Of a DNA stretch of 64,000 bases, positions 10,160 to 21,480 are shown one piece after another. The notes below the pieces were generated by a model. The model worked only from the letters and a program-made list of their open reading frames with translations, was not told the origin of the DNA and made no database searches. The translations under genes and the position numbers were made by a program. The stretch lies in contig MEHQ01002043.1 of NCBI GenBank assembly GCA_008828725.1, positions 117,044 through 181,043 on the forward strand, given 5' to 3'. The DNA comes from Saccharina japonica. Taxonomy: Eukaryota; Sar; Phaeophyceae; Laminariales; Laminariaceae. The number at the start of each line of letters is the position of its first letter. The stretch's first letter is position 1.

Positions 10160-10445
10160 CATTAGCCCGTTGGGCTACTGGTAACCGGTTAACCGATTAC
10201 CTCGTACCCAATCTAAGCCTTTTACAACACTCTCCCCCCCCCTGGAACGGACCGGATATACGGGTCGACGCGTGTGACCAGCACGCGGTTCCTGTTTTAT
10301 GGGGATCCAGAAGTGTTTGCAGATTCTTGACATGAGGAAATTCGCTTTTCTTTAAAAAGCGTTTTTTTCATGGTGGTCGTGAGTTTCGAACTCACGACCA
10401 ATATAACCCATGTCCTGCCGACGACGCCATTTGTTAAGGCATTAT
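10160..10445 (-). mobile_element. SINE2 (second tRNA-derived family)
   Basis: On the minus strand, GGCGTCGTCGGCAGGACATGGG is followed by B-box-like GAGTTCGAAACTC, then an AAAAAACGCTTTTT hairpin. The body ends in GGTTAACCGGTTACC and is flanked by GCCCAACGG-type repeats. It resembles the copy at 16262-16590. It is mirrored in the right arm. Confidence 0.45.
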
Positions 10446-11463
10446 TAATAATCCGTTGGGCTTTATACGAGTACTGGTAACCGGTTACCGATTACCTACC
10501 CAATCTAAGCCTTATAACACTACTTAGTGACCCCGGATCTAAGTTACGACCAAAGAGGGAGAGAGAAGAGGAGGGCGAAGATAATAAATGAGATGGGGGG
10601 AAAAAAAAAAGCGCGGTACTTGTACTTACTGTAACAAAAGGATATAGGCGCGCGTTGGGCCAAACACAGTTTAGGAAGTTGACACGTGGCGCGCGCTACG
10701 CTATTATAATGGTCCTTCAAGCAGTATATATAGCTCCCAATGTTTGTGAGGTTATGATAATCACTTGCTTATTGCACAAGAGCTCCATATCTCACCCAAA
10801 AGCTGATGAAACATTAGACGAGACCAATCTCATTTGGCCTAGATACGCAAACGAAACATATTGTAAAACACAATTAAGGCGTGCCTTATTGAGGGGTATA
10901 CTAATAGTCAGTCAATCCCACCCAAAAGCTGACTAAACATAAATAAGCCAAGACGAGAGCAATCTAACGTAGCCTAGATATGCAAACGAAAAATATTAAT
11001 GTTGTAAAACGTAATAAGACATAATATGCCTTATTGAGAGGGGTATACTAATAGTCAGTCAATCCCACATGGGCCTAGGTATGCAACGAAAGAAGTCTGT
11101 AAAACATGGATGGCGTTCTCACGATAGACTCATCCCACGTCTGGGATTGTACTTTATCATTATTATATTATTTGCCTTCCGACAATGTGCAGGGTATTAT
11201 TCATTCAGAATGAAAAAGCTGACACACTTCGTCGAATACCACCACTCTCATTCAACAACTTATTCTCCCCCTCTGCGTGTACTCTATAGAATACGCACCC
11301 TTTACCCAATTATTGTACCTGCTATATATATATCTATTCGCCGTGCTTCCTACTCCGCATCTACATTCCACCCCCACGCCATGGGAAGTAATCCTCCCTC
11401 CTCCTCCCTTCTCCCCCTGGCGGCCTGCCGGTCTCGCAGGGCGAGCTGTATCGGTGCACCCGG

Positions 11464-11790
11464 CGTGAGATCGCGACCTGGGTGGTTACCGATATGACCT
11501 GGAAAAGGTGCTCCTTACATACCCCTTTTCTTGACAAGGACCCCCCGTCCGTTCCTCCGACGATGCTCGCCGCCAGCTGGTCGATGAACTCGCTACCTTC
11601 CTTCCCGAGGCGTCCAAGGCTTTCCACCGCAAGGGTGACTAGTTTATGGCTGCGCTCGTCGAAGGACACGTGTCCTGCACGAGCGTAGTGGTTGCGCTTT
11701 CGCGCCTCAGAAGTGGAGGCAGCTGATCCGTCTCGATCAGCGCTGCCAGCCCGCATGTGGCCCTCGCTTGGGGGTCTGCATGAAAAAAGA
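11464..11790 (-). mobile_element. Retroelement (probably LINE) C-terminal fragment
   Basis: The minus-strand open frame includes ASTSEARKRNHYARAG, LVTLAVESLGRLGKEGSEF and VISVTTQVAISRRVHRY. This is the kind of helical tail that follows the nuclease-like segment in the retroelement polyproteins I associate with 8998-9314. Only a fragment is present, and its orientation is opposite to the fragment left of the inverted repeat. Confidence 0.5.
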
Positions 11791-11791
11791 A

Positions 11792-11957
11792 AGGGCACGA
11801 GCCAAAAATAGGTATACCTACGCACTTTGATCCATTATTTATAGGTACACTGCGTAATGTACACCGGAAACGTCTTCCTGGGCCGCCTGATACTGGGCCT
11901 GCGCTCCATTTTGTACCTACAAATGGCTCAAAGGGCGTAGGTGCACCTATTTTCGGC
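11792..11957. mobile_element. MITE-J copy
   Basis: About 35-bp inverted ends CCAAAAATAGGTATACCTACG and its near-complement ending CACCTATTTTCGG, about 166 bp. A second copy lies in the bZIP intron at 28319-28480 with the same inner GTACACTGCGTAATGTA. Confidence 0.55.
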
Positions 11958-12069
11958 TACTCGGCCGTCCAGGCCGCCGGCGAAGCCCCTTGTATGTACC
12001 AAAGTTTCTCCTACTATATACTGCACTACAGTATGTGTATCGTAGTTTCAGCATAATGGCATGGAAACC

Positions 12070-14122
12070 TAGATGCGGAGTAGGAAGCACGGCGAATAGA
12101 TATATAGCAGGTACAATAATTGGGTAAAGGGTGCGTATTCTATAGAGTACACGCAGAGGAGGAGAATAAGTTGTTGAATGAGAGTGGTGGTATTCGACGA
12201 AGTGTGTCAGCTTTTTCATTCTGAATGAATAATACCCTGCACATTGTCGGAAGGCAAATAATATAATAATTATAAAGTACAATCCCAGACGTGGGATGAG
12301 TCTATCGTGAGAACGCCATCCATGTTTTACAGACTTCTTTCGTTGCATACCTAGGCCCATGTGGGATTGACTGACTATTAGTATACCCCTCTCAATAAGG
12401 CATATTATGTCTTATTACGTTTTACAACATTAATATTTTTCGTTTGCATATCTAGGCTACGTTAGATTGCTCTCGTCTTGGCTTATTTATGTTTAGTCAG
12501 CTTTTGGGTGGGATTGACTGACTATTAGTATACCCCTCAATAAGGCACGCCTTAATTGTGTTTTACAATATGTTTCGTTTGCGTATCTAGGCCAAATGAG
12601 ATTGGTCTCGTCTAATGTTTCATCAGCTTTTGGGTGAGATATGGAGCTCTTGTGCAATAAGCAAGTGATTATCATAACCTCACAAACATTGGGAGCTATA
12701 TATACTGCTTGAAGGACCATTATAATAGCGTAGCGCGCGCCACGTGTCAACTTCCTAAACTGTGTTTGGCCCAACGCGCGCCTATATCCTTTTGTTACAG
12801 TAAGTACAAGTACCGCGCTTTTTTTTTTCCCCCCATCTCATTTATTATCTTCGCCCTCCTCTTCTCTCTCCCTCTTTGGTCGTAACTTAGATCCGGGGTC
12901 ACTAAGTAGTGTTATAAGGCTTAGATTGGGTAGGTAATCGGTTAACCGGTTACCAGTACTCGTATAAAGCCCAACGGATTATTAATAATGCCTTAACAAA
13001 TGGCGTCGTCGGCAGGACATGGGTTATATTGGTCGTGAGTTCGAAACTCACGACCACCATGAAAAAAACGCTTTTTAAAGAAAAGCGAATTTCCTCATGT
13101 CAAGAATCTGCAAACACTTCTGGATCCCCATAAAACAGGAACCGCGTGCTGGTCACACGCGTCGACCCGTATATCCGGTCCGTTCCAGGGGGGGGGAGAG
13201 TGTTGTAAAAGGCTTAGATTGGGTACGAGGTAATCGGTTAACCGGTTACCAGTAGCCCAACGGGCTAATGCCTCACTAAGGCTCTTCTCCTCTCCCTCCC
13301 CACTACGTACGGTACGTGCCTTGCATTTTTATCGCGAGAAGATTTCAGCCCTTTTTCCCCCCCCTTTTTTTTTTTTTTTTTTCCTTTGGTCCATCCCATT
13401 TATTATCTTCGCCCTTCTTTTCTCTCTCCCTCTTCAGTCGTAACTCAGATCCGGGGTCACTATAATAAGTAGGCTCTTCTTCCCCCTCCCCACTACGGTA
13501 CGTGCCTTGCATTTTTATCGCGAGAAGATTTCAGCACTTTCTTCCCTCGTCCGACTCGCGTCGGATCCCGCCTACCCACGCTACGAAGGCGCTCTCAGCA
13601 ATTGGCTCCTTTCTATTTTTTCAAATAAAGTGAAAATCTCACCACAGGGTGGGATTCGAACTTGGGTACCAATGCTATTAATAGTAGCCTTTGAAGCTGA
13701 CCACTATTATAATAGTCTACCGGGGCGATGTACATGCATAAACCTACATTTGACTCTACTTCCAGTGTTTTTGTCCCCACATCACGACTGACTGCATTCA
13801 GAACTGAAAAACTTATCTCACATTGATTCTAAGTAGTTCGTCCCCAGATAATACGTGGGACCAGTTATTAACCCCTCAAGGGGTTAAGAACTGGTCCCAC
13901 GTTTTTGGGGACAAACTACTTGGAATTAGTGTGGGATAAGTTTTTTTTCAGTTCTGAAAGGGTTAAGGTGCTTCAAGGCCTAAGGGCTCGTTTTAACGAA
14001 GAAGAAAAAAATTCAATTTGGAAAAAAAAAAAAATCAAATCCGCTTTTCATTGGTCAACACACGCACCAGCACCAAAGATGAGGATCTTGGGGCATAACA
14101 TTTGGTGCTGGTGCGTGTGTTG
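12070..14122 (-). repeat. Right arm of 2-kb inverted repeat
   Basis: Reverse complement of 9316-11363 with the same nested SINEs and TTAA MITEs. Beyond 14122 the sequence continues with an inverted copy of its own end (CAACACACGCACCAGCACC at 14056 and its complement to 14122), a small TIR element at the tip. Confidence 0.85.
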
Positions 14123-14199
14123 ACCAATGAAAAGCGAATTTGAATTTTATTTTTTCCAAATTGAGTTTATTTTTTACTCGTTAATCGGGCCCTAAGCTA

Positions 14200-14328
14200 T
14201 TACGGGGGACCATAGTAAACTAAATAGGGACCTATGTGACACAAAAACTAATATATATATATCCCTCTTTGTACTAACAATATTTGATCCTGTTTACTAG
14301 TATTTACTATGGCCTCCCGTAATAGCAC
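14200..14328. mobile_element. MITE-F copy
   Basis: ACGGGGGACCATAGTAAAC... to ...TATTTACTATGGCCTCCCGT, flanked by TA. Its right half is repeated at 14916-14988 as part of a 420-bp direct duplication. Confidence 0.5.
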
Positions 14329-15335
14329 CGCACTACTATTATTAATAATAACTCTATATATAAATAAACAAACCCAGATTTGACTCTAAAATTCCAAATG
14401 TCTGTCCCCACAACTATTAATAACTGGAGGAACTACAGTATATCATATCATGCGTATTAATATTGTAGTCCAGAACTGAACACAATTATCCCACAGTAAT
14501 TCCAAGTAGTTTGTCCCCAAATACGTGGGATCAGTCAGTTCTTGACCCTTTTAGAACTGCAGTCCCGTTTTGGGGACACATTACTTAGAATTAGAGTGAT
14601 TTGTCCCCATAACGGGACTGCAGTTCTAAAAGGGTTAATGGGTTAAGGTGCCTTGTAGGACTGGAGTCCCGTTTTNAACAGCTGTGAGCTCGAGGATTTC
14701 GTCGAAGCTCATCTTTGCTAGCTGAGTGTAATACTTCGATCGCGCGTACTTACGGATTTTATATGTCCTCATGTAGGATGTACATCCCGTATGAGGGGGA
14801 CACAATCTGAGGCTGTAGAATTCAGGAAGTGTGTGTCTATTTGTGGGGGAAGAAATAATTAAAAATAAATTAAAATTGAAATTAAACAGTCTGAAATAAA
14901 CGTACCAGATACCTATATATATCCCTCTTTGTACTAACAATATTTGATCCTGTTTACTAGTATTTACTATGGCCTCCCGTAATAGCACCGCACTACTATT
15001 ATTAATAATAACTCTATATATAAATAAACAAACCCAGATTTGACTCTAAAATTCCAAATGTCTGTCCCCACAACTATTAATAACTGGAGGAACTACGGTA
15101 TATCATATCATGCGTATTAATATTGTAGTCCAGAACTGAACACAATTATCCCACAGTAATTCCAAGTAGTTTGTCCCCAAATACGTGGGATCAGTCAGTT
15201 CTTGACCCTTTTAGAACTGCAGTCCCGTTTTGGGGACACATTACTTAGAATTAGAGTGATTTGTCCCCATAACGGGACTGCAGTTCTAAAAGGGTTAATG
15301 GGTTAAGGTGCCTTGTAGGACTGGAGTCCCGTTTT
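14256..15335 (+). repeat. 420-bp direct duplication around an N
   Basis: 14256-14675 recurs at 14916-15335 with about one base change (ACAGTA against ACGGTA). The first copy stops at the N at 14676. It contains MITE-F and TTAA MITE sequence. An assembly join is as likely as a true duplication. Confidence 0.75.
14677..14775 (-). repeat. 95-bp AACAGCTGTGAG module
   Basis: Recurs at 39407-39510 (reverse complement) and 62407-62490. Weaker forms lie at 2592 and 3909. On the minus strand it reads ARSKYYTQLAKMSFDEILEL. It is followed by a second shared block (GGATGTACATCCCGTATGAG, to about 14870) also found at 39775-39860. Function unknown. Confidence 0.55.
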
Positions 15336-15399
15336 GGGGACAAATTACTTAGAATTAGAGTGGATTGTCCCCAAAACGGGACTGCAGTCCTAAAAGGGT

Positions 15400-16250
15400 T
15401 AAAAAGCTTAAACGGGACAGAAACGGGATGACTTCTACTTTGAAGAATACCATCTTATCATCTTATCATCTTATTACCATATTACCAGAGCTGCTCGAGT
15501 TCGTCGAAGAAAGAGAGGCCAAAGCTCCTCTGCGTTAGTCTGTCGTAGTCCGTAGTCTGCCTCCTCTGCAGACCGGTATACACGTATCATACGATCGGTA
15601 AGACTTCTCGAGTGTTAAGTGGCGCGCGCGGCCGGCTGCCGAATTTCTAACAACCCGTTGAGATTCTTACGGCGACAGGGGCGTACTGCTTTAAGTAGTA
15701 TGCCGGTATGTAAATGATAACGACGCGCGATGCGAAGTCGAAACTACATATCAGTCTGGACCGAAATATAAGGAACGTTTGTATACTAACATTTCATATA
15801 AATGGTACTTATAGTTCGGGTCAAAGTGGTATCATGCCTGGTATAATACACCCACCCACCGACGCATGTTATATACGACGACGGTAGAAGAGGTAGGTAG
15901 ACTGCTTGTAGAGGTATCATACGACGTACGAAGCATTTTTTTTTTCTGAAGCTCCTCACTTGAGCTGTATACTACTACTACTACTATTACGTAGTACTAT
16001 TAAGTAGTAAGTGATTAGTGAGTCAACCCAAAAGGCTGTTTTTTTTTGTTCAAGAAAAAAAGCTGAAAAGAGGGCAACCTGTGATGACCAATCCCGAAGC
16101 CTATACAAACAAGGTATACCCCAAAGCCTCAAAGCCTATATAATAATAAGGTGTACCCCAAAGCCTACATAATAAGGTGTATCACGAATATCATCGTAAC
16201 ACCAAAAAAAAACTGGCATTCCAGCCATATCATTGGGTTAAGGAGCCCGG
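15400..16250. other. Gene-free stretch
   Basis: No coding signal. It holds a MITE-I copy at about 15750-15832 (GGACCGAAATATAAGGAACG ... GGGTCAAAGTGGTAT), a (CTA)n tract near 15971, and two to three direct repeats of CCCAAAGCCTA near 16100-16170. Confidence 0.5.
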
Positions 16251-16261
16251 TGTGGGGGTGT

Positions 16262-16590
16262 TAAAGGCAAGGGCGTTACCTATTGAGCTATAGGGGTAAA
16301 CGACCGATCGGTTATCCAGCCCAGCAGGGTGTAATTAATCCTCGTACCACTCTCCCCCCCCCTCTGAACGGCGGGATATTTGGGATGTCGGTACCGTATA
16401 CGGCCGTACGTTGACCTACTACCCGCTTCGTTTCAATACCTGGAGAATCGGGGAGACATGTTTTTAGGGACGCCTTCGCGAACATTTCTATAAAAGAAAA
16501 CGTTCGAAGTGAGATTCGAACCCGTGTCCTCGACGACGTCAAATATGCAGGTGTAATAGTTACTCTCTTAGCTATAGGGGTAAAACTATA
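16262..16590 (-). mobile_element. SINE2 copy
   Basis: The minus-strand tRNA-like head has CCCCTATAGCTAAGAGAGT and B box CACGGGTTCGAATCTC. A body of about 250 bp follows, ending near GCTGGATAACCGATCG. The head motif TAGCT...TAGGGGTAAA is repeated at both sides of the element. This is not a canonical tRNA because it lacks a closed acceptor stem. Confidence 0.5.
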
Positions 16591-16847
16591 TCGATCGATT
16601 ACCCAGCCCAGGGTAATCCTTATAACACACCAGTCAGTCGTAAATATCTGCCTTATACAGCAGTACGCGACAGCTGTTAAGACTCTTATTTTTGGCCAGA
16701 CTGGAATTCTTACGTATAAGACTGGGTGTGTTCCACACTATTTTCAGTACAAAGAGGTCGAATTTTATATTTTTCCCCGAAACAAATCTCAGTCTCAAAA
16801 GCCTTGATCATCAGATTCTTAACATCTGTCGCATACTGCTGTAAGGG

Positions 16848-17310
16848 ACGCGTGCTATATGCGATAGAGGTATACCGTTTTTTGGCAAAAACGTTTTCTG
16901 AATGGCGGGGCTCCTTAACCCAAATTCGTCGGAATTTCAACTTTTTTTCAACTTTATACTTACTTGTGGCATGGGATTGTTTGTCGGGTAGCTCTTTTAT
17001 TTTCCTCCAACATAGTAAATAGGACCTACGGTGAACACAAAAACCTATATATTTGAATATTTCTAGGAACAAAATGTGGTCCTATTTACTATGGTCCTCC
17101 GTAATACTACGGGTATAGAGGTCCTCAAGTAATAAGTCGCCACCCTCAGAAGGCAAAAAACATGCTAGTACGGGGGACCATAGTAATCAGGACCTATGGT
17201 GCAGACAAAAACCTGTGTGTTTCCCTATTTTTATCTACAATATTTGGTCCTATTTACTATGGCCCTCCGTATTAGTGCACCTCTATCGTCGCATGCTTCA
17301 AGGCAAAAAA
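16848..17310 (+). mobile_element. MITE-G copy with two nested MITE-F
   Basis: GACGCGTGCTATATGCGATAG, CGTTTTCTGAATGGCGGGGC and CATGGGATTG are MITE-G landmarks. MITE-F copies with TA flanks are nested at about 17007-17100 and 17167-17273. Confidence 0.5.
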
Positions 17311-17621
17311 CAAAATACCAGTCACAGTAGTCACAAATATTTGCCTCATCGTAAGGCAAAAAAGTGCTACCCCTGTTGAAGCACGCCTCCACCCCTCCGT
17401 CGGGCGGTTGAACGTTACGCAGAGAGGCGAGCTGTCGCACCTCGGTCATGTGCATAGAAACGGTACGTGTACGACGTAAGGATACGTGCAATGTGGACAA
17501 ATGAAGGCATCCTTTTTTTTTCAATGGAAGGATATGTTGAATTCTGGAATAAGGAATAAGGGTACGACGTAGCGAGACTGGCGAATGTTGCTCACACATG
17601 CATACATACTACGAAATACCA

Positions 17622-17702
17622 CTTTGGTCCGGAATATAAGGACCGTTTATACATTAACATTCAATTAAAATGGGCCTTATATTTTGGGTCAAAGTGGTAT
17701 AT
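17622..17702. mobile_element. MITE-I, palindromic 80-bp element
   Basis: ATACCACTTTGGTCCGGAAT ... ATTTTGGGTCAAAGTGGTAT is an almost perfect palindrome. Other copies lie at about 15750-15832, 45762-45846 and, decayed, near 62715 and 63800. Confidence 0.5.
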
Positions 17703-17904
17703 TGCTAGTCGGCTATCGGAAAACGCTATAAATAGGACCTAAGAAAGGCTGAGACTAATCGCTTCGTCCGGGGGAGCCAACACATGCACGGAACACGCAC
17801 CAATGAGCTTGCACGAGCCTGCATATGTACGTATAGCATGTGGGTATCTAAATCTCACTTCGAAAAATGTGAAAATAACGCTTTTTCAATCGAGTCCAGC
17901 GCGA

Positions 17905-18515
17905 AGAAGGTGTTCCAACAACGCAAGGCACGAACTGTACGTAGTGGGGAGGGGGGATAAGAGCCTGTTACAGATGTATATATTTGGCTCCGGATCTGTG
18001 TTAAGCCTACCTGGTACTGTCTGTAGAAGGGAGAGGTAAAATATGTGCGGAGCTAATGAACGGGATGAAAATAAACAAAACAAAACACCACCGTCGAAGG
18101 AAAGAAACAGCTAGGTTCGACAAACCCCTGCAGCTCGGCCGGAACGGAAGCAAGCGCGCCGAGCAGAGACACCACAGCATGTGCATTGGTTAATCCACAG
18201 AACAACCACCGGCACGCATACACCTATTTTTTTTTGTTTTTTTTTTTTTTTTTTTTCTTCCTCTTTTTTTGTTTTTTCTCCTCTCTTTTTTTTTTTTGAG
18301 TGTTTCCTCTCTTTTTTTTTTTTTTTTATTTTGCTCCATCCCATTTATTATCTTCGCCCTTCCCTTCCTTTCTCTCTCCGTCTTTAGTCGTAACTCAGAT
18401 CCGGGGTCACTAAAAGTAGGCTCTTCTCCTTCCCATTCCCCACTACTCGTACGGTACTTGCCTTGCTTTTTTATCGCGAGAAGATTTCGGCACTTTCTTT
18501 CTTCCCTCGTTATAT
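17905..18515. mobile_element. Facing SINE1 fragments
   Basis: 17920-18015 (+) holds GGCACGAACTGTACGTAGTGGGG and CTCCGGATCTGTGTTA. 18330-18515 (-) holds TCCATCCCATTTATTATC to AAGATTTCGGCACTTTC. Poly-T/TTTTTC tracts lie between. Confidence 0.5.
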
Positions 18516-18879
18516 CAATACTTCGTATAATAGCAAGATGCGTGCAAGGTGCGTCCAACTTTATACAGTAGTACCGGCCCGCTCATAACGGAGAAAATCA
18601 CAAGAGTTACTTGGCCTGAAAAATTGAAAAATTGGGAAAGCTCTCAGCCTAGTCAGTCAGTGCCTAAGCTTTAAGAAAGTTGACTCCTCTTTCCAGTGGC
18701 TAGCCTGGGCCCAAGGCGCCATTCATTGTGCACTACTATTAGTATTATTAATAGGAAAAACGTCTTCTTCGAGACCAAAATAAGAAAGCGCAAACAAAAT
18801 AAGAAAGTGTGTGTTTCGCGCGCGCGCCCAGAATAAGAAAGTTAGCCTGAGCCCGATTGAAGGTTTCTTGTGAGAGGGT

Positions 18880-19345
18880 TGGTACTACTGTATTTTCGGA
18901 AGGCTCTCTCTCGACCACCAGCATGTTTCCGAAAACACCGTATTCGGTATTGCTTAAGGGTGTGCTATAGTTCGAACATGATATTTTCGGAAGGCTCTCT
19001 CTCGACCACCAGCATCTTTCCGAAAACACCGTATTCGGTATTGCTTAAGGGTGTGCTATAATTCGAACATGATGTTTTCGGAAGGCTCTCTCTCGACCAG
19101 CATGTTTCCGAAAGCACCTTATTCGGTGTTGTTTAAGAGTGTGCTAAAAGTCGAACATGATATTTTCGGAAGGCTCTCTCTCGACCAGCATGTTTCCGAA
19201 AACACCTAATTCGGTGTTGCTTAAGGATGTGCTAAAAGTCGAAAACTACATTTTTATATTTTCGGAAGGCTCTCTCTCGACCACCAGCATCTTTCCGAAA
19301 GCACCTTGTTCGGTATTGGCAAACCTTAACCTTCCCGGATTGGAA
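18880..19345 (-). repeat. S-repeat tandem array (small)
   Basis: Five units of about 95 bp, each with TTTTCGGAAGGCTCTCTC, GACC(ACC)AGCAT, TTTCCGAAA, AACACC and TTCGGTATTGCTTAAG. They match the larger array at 33135-34610 in the opposite orientation and the single TIR-bounded unit at 52918-53172. Confidence 0.7.
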
Positions 19346-19380
19346 AAACAAAATCGAGCGATGGAAAAACGATCGCACCC

Positions 19381-20100
19381 CTGACGCGTGCTACGATATA
19401 CTGTAGATAGGTAGCACTTTTTGGCTGTTTTTTTTTTCTTTCTGAATGGCTGGGCTCCTTAACCCATTTTCAGAACTGAAAAAAAACATTCCCCACTAAT
19501 TCCAAGTAGTTTGTCCCCAAATCTGTGGGACCAGTTCTTAAGGGGTTATAACCCAAAATCGTCGAAATTTCGCTCTTCTTATGTTGCAATAGTTTAATTT
19601 TCGTTGTAGACTTACTGTAGGCCATGGGATTTTTCATCGGGTGTACATATACTCGTATATAGCACTTTTATTTCCCTTCAAAATCGCAGTTTCGGGTGGG
19701 GGGGTATAGAGCATAGAGCTCCTCCTCAGGTGACTGACCACCCTCAGGAAAAAAAAAATGGCGCACACCCTACCTTAACCCATTCAGAACTGAAAAAAAA
19801 ATGTCCCACACTAATTCCAAGTAGTTTGTCCCCAAATCTGTGGGACCAGTTCTTAAGGGGTTATAACCCAAAACCGTCGGAATTTCGCTCTTATTATGTT
19901 GCACTATATTCGTTTTCCTTGTAGACTTACTGTAGGCCATGGGATTATTCATCGGAAAGCAAATAATATAATAATACGAGTACTCGTAGCACTTTTATGT
20001 CCCTCCAAAATCGCAGTTTCGGGTGGGGGGGGTATAGAGCTTCTCCTCAGGTGACTGACCACCCCCAGAAAAAAAAGCGCACCTCTACCTTAACCTATAA
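19381..20100 (+). mobile_element. MITE-G copies with nested TTAA MITEs
   Basis: GACGCGTGCTACGATA at 19381 starts the first copy; partial second and third repeats of its right half follow. Type B TTAA MITEs occur at about 19459-19551 and 19775-19866; their right borders read TTATAA. Another lies near 20093. Confidence 0.5.
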
Positions 20101-20527
20101 TAATTCAGAACGGAAAAAAAATGTCTCACACTAATTCCAAGTGCTTTGTATCCCAAATTCGTGGGACCAGTTCTTAAGGGGTTTTGAGCTATTATTAGTA
20201 GCATGCGTCCCCTGTGTGAACACAAGGCTCTCTTGACGGCATTAATATATAGTGTTTGTGTCTCTATATTATCCCTTGATACACCCTTCGTTTTGCTGGA
20301 ACTCAGACCGTGCGGGGTGTTTCAAAAGCAGGAACCCCCTCTGTTAAGGTTGGGAAGGGATTAAGGAGAGGGGGCTGCTGCCTGATGATTGTAGCTGAGC
20401 TAGGTTATCCGTTCTAAAATCAAGACCAGATGTGATTGCACAGCAGGCGTCCGATCGCGACTGCGGCGTCGGCAGGAAAAGTCGGTACTACGGTAAACAA
20501 ATAGAAAATACAGTCGATATTACGGTA

Positions 20528-20889
20528 GGGGTGCACCATGATTTTTGCCTCATAAGGGTGGTGGCTTATTACTTGAGGAGCTCTATACCTCACCCAAGAA
20601 CTGATTTAACCCTTGTAGGACTGGAGTCCCGTTTTGGGGACAAATTACTTAGAATTAGAGTGGTTTGTCCCTTAAACGGGACTGCAGTTCTAAAAGGGTT
20701 AAGAGGGGGAAACAATGTTCTACCCAATGAACTAACGGTTCCATGGCCTAACTACGCAATGAAGTATTCCAACACAAGAATAATGAGATTTCGACGATTT
20801 TGGGTTGAGGAGCCTTTTAATAGGTCATTCAGAAAACGTTTCAGCCAAAAAAAGGTATACCTTATACCTCTATCGCATATAGCACGCGT
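20528..20889 (-). mobile_element. MITE-G copy with nested type A TTAA MITE
   Basis: Reverse-complement MITE-G from GCACCATGATTTTTGCC to CCTCTATCGCATATAGCACG. A complete TTAA-bounded MITE (20606-20702) lies inside. The 174-codon ORF here is a chance reading of these repeats. Confidence 0.55.
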
Positions 20890-20939
20890 CATAGGGTGGG
20901 CGGGTCTATTGTATTGTCGAGAGGCAATGGAATCCGGGG

Positions 20940-21470
20940 CCGTCGAGGGAGCGTAGCGTCGTGGCGTTGCCTGGTTGTGTGGCGGTCGCTGCGTGTCGCA
21001 GTGTTAGGGATGCAACCGTAACCAACTGAGCTATTAATAGCAGTCATCAGTGACTGAGCTATTAATAGCAGTCAGCGCTATTAATAGCGGTCAGCGGTCA
21101 GCGGCCACAGCTCATCATGTTAGGGATGCACCACGATGACCACGATGCACCCACTGAGCTACGTAGCAGCCAGCGCTGACTGTTGCTATTAATAGGTCGG
21201 TGGTTAACTGCTATACGTAGCGCCGCCGTGGATGTATGGCTGAGACTGGATGCTGCGATTTATAGGAGGGGTCGGTTTTAAGTTCGTTATGTTTAGGCGA
21301 TGAGAGCCACTCGGCCGAGCGACCACCTTATTTTCTTGACGGCCTTAATGTAGGTATCTGAAGCTTTTTTATTGGTTCGCGATATGCATCGCCATGGTAT
21401 TCTTGTTACTCTGCTACTGGTACTGCTATCACATGAAAACCGTGATACGGAACACTTACTCCTAGATGGG
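20940..21470. other. Gene-free stretch rich in CTATTAATAG
   Basis: Direct repeats of GCAGTCAGCGCTATTAATAG-like units between 21030 and 21200. No coding or element structure recognised beyond the hAT-like insertion that follows. Confidence 0.4.
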
Positions 21471-21480
21471 TAATGCCTAC

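Larger units (their letters stand above)
9316..11363 (+). repeat. Left arm of 2-kb inverted repeat
   Basis: This pairs with 12070-14122 almost base for base, differing mainly in homopolymer lengths and a few single bases. It contains two TTAA MITEs (9473-9571 region), a full SINE1 (9707-10068), a SINE1 fragment, SINE2 and unclassified AT-rich DNA. The 93-codon ORF at 10655-10936 and its mirror at 12493-12774 show no coding character. Confidence 0.85.
11364..12069. other. Spacer of the inverted repeat
   Basis: About 706 bp of unique DNA between the arms. It holds a retroelement coding fragment on the minus strand and a MITE-J copy, plus GC-rich sequence (CCTCCCTTCTCCCCCTGG) next to the left arm. 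Confidence 0.7.

Noticed and set aside
10655-12774. Identical 93-codon ORFs in both arms of the inverted repeat
   Set aside because: They are identical only because the arms are. Codon use is AT-rich and random, unlike the real exons, and no domain is seen.
16500-16590. tRNA gene on the minus strand
   Set aside because: A and B boxes are present but the acceptor stem does not close, and the same head heads a dispersed SINE2 body.
20432-20956. 174-codon plus-strand ORF
   Set aside because: It lies on a MITE-G copy with a nested TTAA MITE; chance reading.
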